NCBI RefSeq assembly: GCF_030816725.1
Contig: NZ_JAUSYG010000001.1
Coordinates: forward strand, 3,348,001 to 3,412,000
DNA: 64,000 nt
DNA from: Pseudarthrobacter defluvii
GTDB taxonomy: Bacteria; Actinomycetota; Actinomycetes; Actinomycetales; Micrococcaceae
Direction: 5' to 3'
Part shown: positions 33,238 through 42,564 of the stretch, one piece after another
How positions within the stretch are numbered: the first letter of the stretch is position 1
Layout: each line of letters starts with the position of its first letter
Position numbers and translations under genes: made by a program
Notes under the pieces: model-generated
The model's input: only the letters and a program-made list of their open reading frames with translations
The model's database searches: none
What the model was told of the DNA's origin: nothing

Positions 33238-36200
33238 GTGTTTCTGCTCGACGCTGCCGGTGTTCAAGCCGGCTCCAGTGCGCAACCGGACCTGGTCTTT
33301 TCGGCCAGCGACCTGGTGGCTGCCGCCGAGTGTGAGTACCGCACGCTCCGGGTCCTGGACGAAAAGCTGGGCCGGGCCCCCAAGGCAGAGTTCCCCGTTG
33401 ACGAGATGCAGAAGCGCGCCGGTGAGCTGGGCGACCGGCACGAGCAGACCGTGCTTGCCAGCCTGGTCGAGAAGTACGGCGAGTGGGACGCCAGCCGCGG
33501 CTCCGGCGTCTACTCGCTGGAGCGTGGTCAGAACCTGCGCGGTGAGCTGCAGGCAAAGCACGCGGAAACGGAGCTGGCCCTCCGGTCCGGAGCGGACGTG
33601 GTGTTCCAGGCCACCTTCTTCGACGGCGAATTCCTTGGCTACGCGGACTTCCTGGTCAACGAGGCCGCCGGCACCGGGAACCCTGGGCGTTACGAGGTCT
33701 GGGACACCAAGCTCGCCCGGCACGCCAAGGTAGGAGAACTCCTTCAGCTTGCCGCCTACGGCGACCAGCTCCTGGGCATGGGACTGGAGCCCTCGCCGGT
33801 GGTCACCCTCGTGCTGGGCACCCGGGTGGGAAACGACTGGCTGCGCAGCAGCCATTCCCTGCCGGACCTGCTGCCCGTCTTCAGGGAACGACGCCGGCGC
33901 TTCCGCCAGCTCACAGCCCGCCACCGCGCCGGCGATGCCCCCGTACAGTGGCAGCAGCCCGGCCTCATGCACTGCGGACGCTGCGACTACTGCGCCGAGC
34001 AGGTCAAGCTCCACAGGGACCTGCTGATGGTGGCCGGCATGTCAGTGGTCCAGCGGCGGAAACTCCATGAAGCCAACATCACCACCATCGACGAACTGGC
34101 GGCAATGCCCGCCGTGGTGGCAAAGAACTCCGTGGTCCGGCTCCGCGCCCAGGCCCGGATGCAGCTGGGCCTGGACCGCCCCGCGGGATCCCGCACCTTC
34201 TTCAAGGAAGGCCAGGCGCACAGCGTCTCCTACACTGTTCTTCCAGAGAACTCGATCGCGTCGCTTCCCTCCCCCAGCGCCGGGGACATCTTCTTCGACT
34301 TCGAGGGCGACCCCCTGTGGCAGGATCCTGCCACCGGCGCCTGGGGCATTGAATACCTCTTCGGCGTCATCGAGGCCCCGCCGGCAGGGGCCGATGACGC
34401 TCCAGTGTTCCGTCCGTTTTGGGCGCATTCCCGCTCCGGCGAACGCCGCGCCTTCCTCGACTTCCTGGACTACGTGGAGAAGCGCCGCGCTGCCTACCCG
34501 GACATGCACGTTTACCACTACGCCCCGTACGAAAAGACGGCGCTCCGGAATCTTTCCCTCGCCCACCAGGCCGGGGAGGAAACCGTGGATGAGTGGCTGC
34601 GGCAGGGGTTGCTGGTTGACCTCTACGCCACCGTGCGGCATTCCATCCGTATATCGGAGGCATCGTATTCCATCAAAAAGCTGGAACCGCTCTACATGGG
34701 GGACAACCTGCGGTCCGGGGACGTCAAGGACGCCGGCGCCTCCGTCGTTGCCTACGCCGCCTACTGTGCGGCCCGCGATGCTGGACGCCAGGAGGAAGCT
34801 GATGCCATCCTGGCGTCCATCTCCGACTACAACCAGTACGACTGCCTCTCCACCCTGCGGCTGCGGGACTGGCTGCTCCAACTCGGACGAAACGACAATG
34901 TTTCCCTGGAACGCGGCGGCGTGTCGGGCGGGCTTGGTGCAGGTGGGCTGGACAAGGGTGGGGCTGGTCCTGCGGCCGGTCCGGCCGAGCTGCCGGGCGT
35001 TGCCGCAGATGCCGACGACGGTGCGGCGGCTGCCATGGAAACCCCGGAGGAGGGAAGGCTGCGCGAGTACCTGGCGGGCCTGCCCGACAACCGTCCCTGG
35101 ACCGATGACGAGCGTGCCATTGCCATGGTGGCAGCCGCCACCGGATACCACCGCCGCGAACGCAAGCAATTCTGGTGGCAGCACTTCGACCGGGTCGAGG
35201 CACCAATGGATAACTGGTCGGACCAACGAAACGTCTTCGTGGTGGATTCTGCGGAAGTCGTATCGGACTGGGCCCTGGCCAAGCCAAGGGAACGGATGCG
35301 CACCCGGCTCCTCAAGCTGCGCGGCACCATGACGGAAGGCTCCGATTTCCGCGCCGATTCCAAGTGGTGCCGGCTGTACGAACACCCGGGACCGGATGGA
35401 ATGCTCGCCCCTGATGCGCTTCCCGGCACCAGGGCCTACACCTTCGGAACCAGGATCCATGAGCTGGAACCCGCGCCCGACAGTCCTGGGCACACCCTGA
35501 TCACCATCGCAGAGCGCGAGTCCGGAAAAGTTGGTGCCTACGGGCACGTGCCCGTGGCCCTGACGGAGGACAAGCCCATCGGCACGGACAGCATCGAAGC
35601 CGCCATCACGGACCTGGCCCGCGCCGTCGGCTCTTCGGTTCCGTCCCTCCCCGCGCAGCCGGGACTGGATATCCTGCGCAAGCTTCCGCCGCGGTTCCGC
35701 TCCGGCCGGGGGCCTTCGGAGGTGCGGCACGGCGGCGATGGTGTGGCGGATTACGCGGGTGCCATTTCTGAATCCCTGCGGGACCTGGACCGCTCCTACC
35801 TGGCGGTGCAGGGGCCTCCGGGGACGGGGAAGACCTTCGTTGGCGCCCGCGTGATTGGCGGGCTCGTCGCCCAGGGATGGAAGATCGGAGTCGTGGCCCA
35901 GTCCCACAACGTGGTGGAAAACCTGTTGTGCCGGGCCATCGAGACCGGCGGAGTCGACCCCCAGGTGGTAGCCAAGAAGCTGGCTTCCCCTCATGACGTT
36001 CCCTGGCACCTCACGGCTGAAGGCGATGTGGCGCGATTGCTCTCGTCCCCCGGCGGTTGTTTGGTGGGCGGCACCGCGTGGACCATGACAGGCAAGGAGG
36101 TTCCCGCCGGCTCCCTTGATCTCCTGGTGATTGACGAGGCCGGCCAGTTCTCGTTGGCCAACACGCTAGCCGTGTCCCGCGCTGGCAAGCGGCTGCTTCT

Positions 36201-36927
36201 GCTGGGCGACCCCCAACAGCTCCCGCAGGTCTCGCAGGGCGCTCATCCGGAACCAGTGGATGAATCAGCGCTTGGCTGGCTTGCCGCCGGGCACGCCACC
36301 CTTCCCGCCAGCCAGGGCTATTTCCTTGCCGACACCTGGCGCATACATCCGGAGCTCTGCCACGCCGTATCCAATCTCAGCTACGAGGGAAAGCTGACCT
36401 CGGCTCCCGCTGCGTCCTACCGCGAACTGGAGGGGGTGGCACCCGGGGTTGCGACCGTCTTCGTCGACCACTCCGGCAACACCACAGCGTCAGAGGAAGA
36501 AGCGGAGGAGGTGGTGCGGCAGGTCCATCAGCATCTCGGCCTGAAGTGGATTGCCGGCGCCGGCAGTGAAGCCCGCCCGCTGGAGCAGCAGGACCTGTTG
36601 GTTGTGGCCGCCTACAACGCCCAGGTCCACCTGATCCGCAAGCATCTGGCGGCGGCAGGGCTGCCGGGCGTCCGGGTGGGGACTGTGGACAAGTTCCAGG
36701 GCCAGGAAGCTCCCGTGGTGCTGGTTTCCATGGCGTGTTCGGCGGTGGCCGAGGCTCCTCGCGGCGCAGAGTTCCTGCTGAACCGGAACCGCATCAACGT
36801 GGCGGTATCCCGTGGCCAGTGGCGCGCCGTCATCATCCGTTCCCCCGAACTCACCAGCTACATGCCGCACAAGCCTGCTGCGCTGGAGGAGCTCGGAGCC
36901 TTCATCGGCCTCAGCCCGCGGAAGTAG
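33238..36927 (+). CDS. TM0106-type RecB-like nuclease fused to a DNA2/NAM7-type helicase
   Basis: 1229 residues from a GTG with GGGGAGG four bases upstream. Residues about 15-260 form a RecB-like nuclease: WDTKLARHAKVGELLQLAAYGDQL carries the D-x-K and Q-xxx-Y motifs, and cysteines C32, C246, C249 and C252 could hold an iron-sulfur cluster as in Dna2/AddB/Cas4 (inference). The middle (about 350-560) has an RNase H-like exonuclease-type block starting FFDFEGDPLW. The last 400 residues are a superfamily 1 helicase: VQGPPGTGKTF (Walker A, about residue 860), LLVIDEAGQFS, GDPQQLPQVSQG, DKFQGQEAPVVLV and NVAVSRGQW. Likely a DNA/RNA repair or end-processing enzyme; possible defence role. No operon partner. 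Confidence 0.9.
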   Translation: MFLLDAAGVQAGSSAQPDLVFSASDLVAAAECEYRTLRVLDEKLGRAPKAEFPVDEMQKRAGELGDRHEQTVLASLVEKYGEWDASRGSGVYSLERGQNLRGELQAKHAETELALRSGADVVFQATFFDGEFLGYADFLVNEAAGTGNPGRYEVWDTKLARHAKVGELLQLAAYGDQLLGMGLEPSPVVTLVLGTRVGNDWLRSSHSLPDLLPVFRERRRRFRQLTARHRAGDAPVQWQQPGLMHCGRCDYCAEQVKLHRDLLMVAGMSVVQRRKLHEANITTIDELAAMPAVVAKNSVVRLRAQARMQLGLDRPAGSRTFFKEGQAHSVSYTVLPENSIASLPSPSAGDIFFDFEGDPLWQDPATGAWGIEYLFGVIEAPPAGADDAPVFRPFWAHSRSGERRAFLDFLDYVEKRRAAYPDMHVYHYAPYEKTALRNLSLAHQAGEETVDEWLRQGLLVDLYATVRHSIRISEASYSIKKLEPLYMGDNLRSGDVKDAGASVVAYAAYCAARDAGRQEEADAILASISDYNQYDCLSTLRLRDWLLQLGRNDNVSLERGGVSGGLGAGGLDKGGAGPAAGPAELPGVAADADDGAAAAMETPEEGRLREYLAGLPDNRPWTDDERAIAMVAAATGYHRRERKQFWWQHFDRVEAPMDNWSDQRNVFVVDSAEVVSDWALAKPRERMRTRLLKLRGTMTEGSDFRADSKWCRLYEHPGPDGMLAPDALPGTRAYTFGTRIHELEPAPDSPGHTLITIAERESGKVGAYGHVPVALTEDKPIGTDSIEAAITDLARAVGSSVPSLPAQPGLDILRKLPPRFRSGRGPSEVRHGGDGVADYAGAISESLRDLDRSYLAVQGPPGTGKTFVGARVIGGLVAQGWKIGVVAQSHNVVENLLCRAIETGGVDPQVVAKKLASPHDVPWHLTAEGDVARLLSSPGGCLVGGTAWTMTGKEVPAGSLDLLVIDEAGQFSLANTLAVSRAGKRLLLLGDPQQLPQVSQGAHPEPVDESALGWLAAGHATLPASQGYFLADTWRIHPELCHAVSNLSYEGKLTSAPAASYRELEGVAPGVATVFVDHSGNTTASEEEAEEVVRQVHQHLGLKWIAGAGSEARPLEQQDLLVVAAYNAQVHLIRKHLAAAGLPGVRVGTVDKFQGQEAPVVLVSMACSAVAEAPRGAEFLLNRNRINVAVSRGQWRAVIIRSPELTSYMPHKPAALEELGAFIGLSPRK

Positions 36928-37028
36928 CGGTACGGGGTGGGCGGATCCGGCCGGATGCGGCGGCGGCCACGTGCTGGCCGGGGCAACAGGCGTGGAAGTG
37001 GCCAGGCTGCCCGGAGCTTGTGGCGCTG

Positions 37029-37340
37029 TCAGCCCACCCCGAAGCCGCGGAATTTTCCACTGGCCTCGGACATGGAACCGTCCACCCGTTCCACCTGCCC
37101 GGGAGTCCGGCCGGAGTTCAACCAGTCCAGGAGGTCCTGTACCCGGGTCGTTATGCCTTCGGCAATCACGGAAACCGAGCCGTCGTCGAGGTTCTTCACC
37201 TGGCCGGCCAGCCCCAACTCCTCGGCTTTACCCATGGTCCAGTAGCGGAACCCCACTCCCTGGACCATGCCGAACACCCGCGCCTCCAACCGCACCGTTT
37301 CCTGCGTCGGTCCGTTCTGCGTGCGTTCATGCCTGCCCAT
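37029..37340 (-). CDS. acyP: Acylphosphatase
   Basis: Hydrolyses acyl phosphates such as 1,3-bisphosphoglycerate in the cytoplasm. 103 residues; the ACP fold signature is RVFGMVQGVGFRYWTM, with the substrate-binding Arg in GFRYW, and GQVKNLDDGSVSVIAEG, with the catalytic Asn in VKN. The first 15 residues (MGRHERTQNGPTQET) are an extra polar cap. Transcribed alone; a palindromic element lies 28 bases upstream of its start, between it and the X25 gene. Confidence 0.92.
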   Translation of the reverse strand: MGRHERTQNGPTQETVRLEARVFGMVQGVGFRYWTMGKAEELGLAGQVKNLDDGSVSVIAEGITTRVQDLLDWLNSGRTPGQVERVDGSMSEASGKFRGFGVG

Positions 37341-37368
37341 ACCGGGCCTCCTAAGGGAACATCGGCCT

Positions 37369-37436
37369 GCCCAACCAGGTAGCGCCAGGTGCCGTTATGG
37401 GTGTCAAGAACGACACTAACTGCTGCCCGGCTGGGC
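37369..37436 (-). repeat. Imperfect palindromic element just after the X25 gene, terminator-like (copy 2)
   Basis: Two 28-base arms (37369-37396, 37409-37436) pair with many G-T wobbles (outer GCCCA/TGGGC, inner CCGTT/AACGa) around a 12-base loop. Read in the direction of the upstream minus-strand gene its core is GTCGTT-N12-AACGGCAC, identical in sequence and spacing to the core of the element at 4979-5040. It begins ten bases after the X25 gene stop. Confidence 0.75.
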
Positions 37437-37445
37437 ACTCAACGC

Positions 37446-38396
37446 TTAGTTGATGGTGATGTCGCGGGTGGCGTGGTTGTAGCGGATCGTCACCGTTCCG
37501 CCGGCGTGGTGCAGTTCGTGGTTGGGGCCGTCGAACACACCGAAGGCGCCGTAGTTTTCATCCCATGAACGGTTCAGGGCGATCTTGAAGGTGTAGTAAC
37601 CGGCGGGAAGCTCGGCGCTCTTCTTCCACAGCTGGTCCAGGAAGTCGAACTCCATCTGCGCTTCGTCGTACTGCGGTGCCCAGTCCTCGGGCGCACCCAG
37701 GATGGTGTTGAAGTCGCCAACCACGGCCACGGCCTCGGGCTGCGGCAGCGTCTCGACGTCCGGTCCTTCAAACGGCTCGGCTGCACCGGCGGCCGCGTGG
37801 GTTTCAGCAGGGGCAGCAGTTTCCGTCTTGTCCTTGGCAGCAGACTTGCCCTTACGGACGGCCTTCACCACGGGCTCCACGGCGTCTTCGAGTGCCTTGG
37901 CCGCCTTGCCCACAGCAGAGGCTGCCTTCTTCGCGGGAGCCTTCTTGGCGGTCTTCTTCGGGGCTTCCTCCTTGGCCGGAACCTGCAGCGTTGCCGCAGC
38001 GGCGGAAACCGGACGGACAAAGCCTTCGGGAGCCGTGGGAACGGGAGTGTCGGCAGGGAAAGGAGTGCCGGCGTCGAGCGCTGCTGCGAAGGAATCCGCG
38101 TCCGGGAAGGCGACGGTGGCGCGCATGCCGTCTTCGGTGATGGTCCAGCCCGAGCGGCCCTTGATCAGCCAGCCGGCCTTGACCAGCTTGGCGGTGGCCG
38201 AGGTAAGGGTCTTGTGGCCCCGCGGGATGCCACCGCTGAGGAGTTCGGCCTCATGCTCGTTGAACGGCACGCGGGCGGTTGCTTCCGCCAGGACCTGGCC
38301 AGCATTCAGTGCATCGCCGGACCACACACCTTCGGTCAGGACATCCAGCACGGTCTTGAGCCGAAGGTAGGTGTTTTCTGCGGTGGACTTGGCCAT
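37446..38396 (-). CDS. HTH + lysine/alanine-rich linker + pullulanase X25 domain protein
   Basis: 316 residues from the ATG giving MAKSTAENTYL. Residues about 1-100 look like a winged helix or HTH (TYLRLKTVLDVLTEGVWSG, GHKTLTSATAKLVKAGWLIKGRSGWTITEDG). Residues about 140-190 are Lys/Ala/Pro-rich and histone H1-like (KKTAKKAPAKKAASAVGKAAK). Residues about 220-316 match the amylopullulanase X25 module, normally found in secreted starch enzymes: VAVVGDFNTILGAPEDWAP, AELPAGYYTFKIALNRSWDENYGAFG, VTIRYNHATRDI. There is no signal peptide, so an X25 module sits in a probable DNA-binding cytoplasmic protein. Role unknown; sensing a storage glucan such as glycogen is a speculation. Confidence 0.75.
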   Translation of the reverse strand: MAKSTAENTYLRLKTVLDVLTEGVWSGDALNAGQVLAEATARVPFNEHEAELLSGGIPRGHKTLTSATAKLVKAGWLIKGRSGWTITEDGMRATVAFPDADSFAAALDAGTPFPADTPVPTAPEGFVRPVSAAAATLQVPAKEEAPKKTAKKAPAKKAASAVGKAAKALEDAVEPVVKAVRKGKSAAKDKTETAAPAETHAAAGAAEPFEGPDVETLPQPEAVAVVGDFNTILGAPEDWAPQYDEAQMEFDFLDQLWKKSAELPAGYYTFKIALNRSWDENYGAFGVFDGPNHELHHAGGTVTIRYNHATRDITIN

Positions 38397-38617
38397 GATT
38401 CCCCTTATATAAAAGCGATCGGTCTTAGGCATCTTGCCAACTGCCCATCAAATCGCGCGACTTTAATTGGTTAACTCTGCGTGTCGTGACCGACTGTGAA
38501 GCGGATGGTGCCGCAAGTGAGGCGGAGGTCTCGGGTAAGGGCTGTCTGCATAACCCTCAAGCGCTGACACGGGTGCTGCCTTGCACTCCCCAGGACACGC
38601 CTGCGGCACCTAGTTTA

Positions 38618-38634
38618 CCGGGCAGAAAGCCCGG
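38618..38634 (-). terminator. Small hairpin after the deaminase gene
   Basis: CCGGGC and GCCCGG form a perfect six-base stem around AGAAA, 25 bases beyond the deaminase stop. On the minus strand it is followed by TAAACTA, a weak tail. The remaining 200 bases up to the X25 start hold its promoter region and no gene. Confidence 0.55.
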
Positions 38635-38658
38635 CTGTTGCGCCCGACACAGCGGGGG

Positions 38659-39720
38659 TCAGTCGGACACTTCCCTGCCGTTGAGTTCAGCCAGCAGTTC
38701 CGCCTTTCGCTCCTCCGAAGCGAAGGAGGAGTGAATGGAGTTCGCGGCCAGCCGTGCCTTGTCGAAGTCGGAGAGCTCGAACACGGCGGTCAACTGCGCG
38801 AAGTTGTCATCCACATAGCCGCCAAAGTACGCGGGATCGTCCGAGTTGACCGAGACATTCAGGCCAGCGGCGAGCATGGCGGGCAGAGGATGGTCCGCCA
38901 ATGTGTCCACGGCGCGGAGCCGGACGTTGGACAAGGGGCAGACAGTCAGGGGAATCCGTGCGTCCACGAGCCGCTCCACGAGGTCAGGGTCGTCCATGCA
39001 GCGGATGCCGTGGTCGATCCGTTCCACCCCCAGGATGTCCAGGGCTTCGTAGATGTACGACGCCGGGCCCTCCTCCCCCGCATGCGCCGTCAACCGCAGG
39101 CCTGCTTCGCGCGCCTTCGCGTACAGCCGCTCGAACTTGGACGGCGGGTTTCCCACTTCGGCCGAATCCAGGCCGATCGCGTCGATGGGGGCATTCATGG
39201 CCAGCAGCCGGCCCAGGACTTCCAGTGCCGAGTCCTCGGGCAGGTCGCGCAGGAAGGCCGCTATCAGGATGGTGGAGATCCCGTACTCCTCCTCCGAGGT
39301 TGCCAGCACCGACGCCACGCCCTTGACGCACGCTTCGAGGGGAATGCCCCGGGAAAGATGTGCCTGCGGGTCCATCATGATTTCGGCGTGCCTGACCCCG
39401 GCGGCAGCGGCGCGCTCCAGGTAGGCCCTGGTCATGTCCGCGAAGTCCTGCTCGGTCCGCAGCACCGCCATGTTGGCATAGTAGAGGTCCAGGAAGGACT
39501 GCAGGTCAGTGAACTCGTACTTCTCGCGCAGTTCATCCAACCCGGAGTACGGCAGGGTGATGCCGTTACGCTCAGCCAGGGTAAAGATGAGCTCGGGCTG
39601 CAGCGTGCCCTCAATGTGCAGGTGCAGTTCGGCCACCGGGAGGGGCTTGGCAGGGACCGCTGGTTCCGCGAGATCCGCTTCAGTTTCGGGCAGGGTGCTG
39701 CCGCCGGCAAAGTTGTCCAT
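38659..39720 (-). CDS. add: Adenosine/adenine deaminase family enzyme
   Basis: Purine deaminase of 353 residues, zinc-dependent TIM barrel, cytoplasmic. Metal and catalytic residues: HLHIEGTLQPELIFTLAERN (H-x-H), AHAGEEG (His, Glu), DHGIRCMDD (His) and NSDDPAYFGGY (Asp-Asp). The patterns EGTLQPE, CPLSNVRL and SVNSDDPAYFGGY are closer to the adenine-deaminase-type branch than to classical adenosine deaminase, so adenine to hypoxanthine is a serious alternative. The start was set at MDNFAGG because a -10-like TATCCT lies exactly six bases before that ATG; the upstream frame (MRREAHRRLG) covers the promoter. Confidence 0.88.
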   Translation of the reverse strand: MDNFAGGSTLPETEADLAEPAVPAKPLPVAELHLHIEGTLQPELIFTLAERNGITLPYSGLDELREKYEFTDLQSFLDLYYANMAVLRTEQDFADMTRAYLERAAAAGVRHAEIMMDPQAHLSRGIPLEACVKGVASVLATSEEEYGISTILIAAFLRDLPEDSALEVLGRLLAMNAPIDAIGLDSAEVGNPPSKFERLYAKAREAGLRLTAHAGEEGPASYIYEALDILGVERIDHGIRCMDDPDLVERLVDARIPLTVCPLSNVRLRAVDTLADHPLPAMLAAGLNVSVNSDDPAYFGGYVDDNFAQLTAVFELSDFDKARLAANSIHSSFASEERKAELLAELNGREVSD

Positions 39721-39732
39721 CGGGTCAGGATA
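39721..39732 (-). promoter_or_regulatory. Leaderless promoter of the deaminase gene
   Basis: On the minus strand TATCCT (plus 39727-39732) is followed by six bases and the ATG. No ribosome binding site is present, so a leaderless mRNA is expected. Confidence 0.45.
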
Positions 39733-39836
39733 ATGCCCCTCACGGCTTAGCGCCTGCCCCAGGCGTCGATGCGCCTCTCTGCGCATCCGCCGCAGCTGTT
39801 TCGGACCCCGCGCAACACTCCCGGGAAAATCTCGAT

Positions 39837-40721
<885 letters not shown>

Positions 40722-40809
40722 CGGACGCGGCACCAACCGCGGCTTTCGGCCGCACCGCCTTTCCCAAGGCAAACACAGACAGGTCGGCGATAGACAAATT
40801 CCGTTGACC

Positions 40810-40860
40810 AAAGAACGACGCCGGCACGCCCCCACAAGGGACGTGCCGGCGTCGTTCTTT
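40810..40860. terminator. Strong bidirectional hairpin terminator
   Basis: Perfect 19-base stem (AAAGAACGACGCCGGCACG at 40810-40828 and its complement at 40842-40860) with a 13-base loop; the arms give a T-run on one side and an A-run on the other. It lies between the ends of the Rpf gene and the convergent membrane protein gene and can end both. Confidence 0.9.
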
Positions 40861-40902
40861 TAATTCCTCAGCCGCTGCCGCAGTGGGGCACCGGGCGGGC
40901 GG

Positions 40903-41490
40903 TCAGCCCGCGGGCAGCTCGCGGACGATCCGCACCTTCCAGGCGGAGTCGTCGCTGGTGTCCAGCAGCGCCACGGTGCCGTGCGCCAGGTTCAGGGCAA
41001 CCCGCTTGACGGCGAGCAGTTCCAGGTAAAGGTGTTCGTTCATACGGCTGGGAGTGTCGATCATGTACTTCACCGCATCGCGCAGGTTGCGGTAGTTGGC
41101 GCTGCGTTCGCGGTGCATGTGCAGCTCCAAGGCGGACCGCTGCTTGAGCCGCGGCTCGTGCCGGTTGAGCAGGGTCACTGCGGCGTGTACTGCAACCACC
41201 AGCGTGAGTGAAACCGCGTAGATCCACCAGCCGCTGCTAAGAAGAAACAGGGGCAGATTGGCGATGGCTACCAACGCGATCACCACGCGGAGTGCGGCTA
41301 TGCGGCGGACCGTCCTGGCAACGGCGGCCATGCCGTCACGGAAGCGGTGCTGGTCCTTGCGCGCCGCTGCGGGATCAATGATGAACTCGTCGAGAACCAG
41401 GATGCCCTGGGCTTCCGGACCGAGCATTTGCCCGTAGCGGGGCAGGGAAGTGCGGACAGGGGTGACGGCTTTGTCAGGTGTAAATGTCAT
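40903..41490 (-). CDS. Two-helix membrane protein of unknown function
   Basis: 195 residues, no recognised family. A cytoplasmic N-terminal part (PRYGQMLGPEAQGILVLDEF) is followed by two hydrophobic helices (VVIALVAIANLPLFLLSS and WWIYAVSLTLVVAVHAAVTLL, about 75-120) and a charged C-terminal domain of some 75 residues (ALELHMHRERSANYRNLRDAVKYMIDTPSRMNEHLYLEL). ATG start with GGAAGC upstream. No neighbours in the same direction; ends at the strong shared terminator. Confidence 0.65.
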   Translation of the reverse strand: MTFTPDKAVTPVRTSLPRYGQMLGPEAQGILVLDEFIIDPAAARKDQHRFRDGMAAVARTVRRIAALRVVIALVAIANLPLFLLSSGWWIYAVSLTLVVAVHAAVTLLNRHEPRLKQRSALELHMHRERSANYRNLRDAVKYMIDTPSRMNEHLYLELLAVKRVALNLAHGTVALLDTSDDSAWKVRIVRELPAG

Positions 41491-41646
41491 GAGAGAGCTT
41501 CCAAAATGCGGGGGTGGTTGCGGTGATCATAGTGGTTCAACCTGAAAGCCGTATGCAGGCGTCCATTATTTGGACAGGAACGCCTTCGCGTGGTGGCGGC
41601 AGGCACAGCAATTGGCACTTCCGCCGGGGACCGTCAGACTGAATGG

Positions 41647-42561
41647 ATGCAAACCTTTCTCCCGTACCCTGACTTCCGCCAAAGCGCTGCAGCCCTGGAC
41701 ACCGCGCGGCTGGGCAAGCAGCGGGTTGAAGCGCTGCAAACACTCCGCGCACTGGTGATTCCGGGCTACGGCTGGCAGACCCACCCGGCCATCAGGATGT
41801 GGATGGGCCACGTGCCCGCGCTCACCATGTACGGGCTGGCGATGGTGGATGAATGGATTGAGCGCGGCCACCCGGACAACACCCGCGCGAACATCGCCGA
41901 ATTCGCGCCGCAGGCGGCCCATCCGGATTATGCCGCCAAGATTGTCATGCCGCCTTGGCTCGGCGACCCCGAATTCCACCTCAGCCACCGTTCCAAACTG
42001 GTGCACAAGGAACCGAAGTTCTACACCCCAGTTTTCCCGGATGCCATTCCGGACATGGACTACGTCTGGCCCGAGCCCCGGCACGAGTTCCTGCCGGAGG
42101 AGCCGGAAGGCGACGTCCTGTGGATCCTGCGGGAACCGCACGACGACGTCGACCCGCAGTCGCTCGCCACGGTGGCCCTTCCACCGGTGAACCGCAGCGC
42201 AGCTGCCGCGGTGTCCGCCGGGGAGGACGGCTACTCCCCCGTCTACGTGGACGACGGCTCCCGCCGGCCCTCCCGCGCGCCTAAGAAGGCCCCGCCCAAG
42301 CCCCAGGCGAAGAAACCCACCCGCAAGAGGCTGGCGCAGGAGGAAGCCTTCCGCACCCTTCCCGGGAAGACGCCGGTGGCGGTTCCCTTCGAGAACGGGG
42401 CTAGGTTCGCGGTGGGACAGGTAGTGGGCCGGCCCATCACCCTTGCTGACGGCCGCTTTGGCAGGAACTTCGAGGTCACAGAAATCATTGAACGTTCCGC
42501 ATTCACGTACCCGGCACTGTTGCAGGACCCCCGGGTGTTCTTCCCGGTGGAGGCTCCGTAG
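41647..42561 (+). CDS. MSMEG_6728-family protein (pyrimidine dimer DNA glycosylase-like)
   Basis: 304 residues. The N-terminal half is the conserved actinobacterial domain MQTFLPYPDFRQSAAALDTARLGKQRVEALQTLRAL, HPAIRMWMGHVPALTMYGLAM, reminiscent of T4 endonuclease V-type pyrimidine dimer glycosylases, though activity is unproven. The C-terminal part has a Pro/Lys-rich basic linker (APKKAPPKPQAKKPTRKR) and a small domain (FAVGQVVGRPITLADGRFGRNFEVTEII). The start at MQTF is fixed by homology pattern; CAGACT six bases upstream could be a leaderless -10. The next gene starts three bases after its stop. Confidence 0.75.
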   Translation: MQTFLPYPDFRQSAAALDTARLGKQRVEALQTLRALVIPGYGWQTHPAIRMWMGHVPALTMYGLAMVDEWIERGHPDNTRANIAEFAPQAAHPDYAAKIVMPPWLGDPEFHLSHRSKLVHKEPKFYTPVFPDAIPDMDYVWPEPRHEFLPEEPEGDVLWILREPHDDVDPQSLATVALPPVNRSAAAAVSAGEDGYSPVYVDDGSRRPSRAPKKAPPKPQAKKPTRKRLAQEEAFRTLPGKTPVAVPFENGARFAVGQVVGRPITLADGRFGRNFEVTEIIERSAFTYPALLQDPRVFFPVEAP

Positions 42562-42564
42562 GCC

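Noticed and set aside
34042..36009. 655-codon minus-strand frame within the nuclease-helicase gene
   Set aside because: Shadow of a long GC-rich gene whose own frame carries all helicase motifs.
38433..38658. tRNA or small RNA gene in the gap before the deaminase
   Set aside because: No cloverleaf, TTCGA loop or convincing promoter/terminator pair was found; only a small hairpin.
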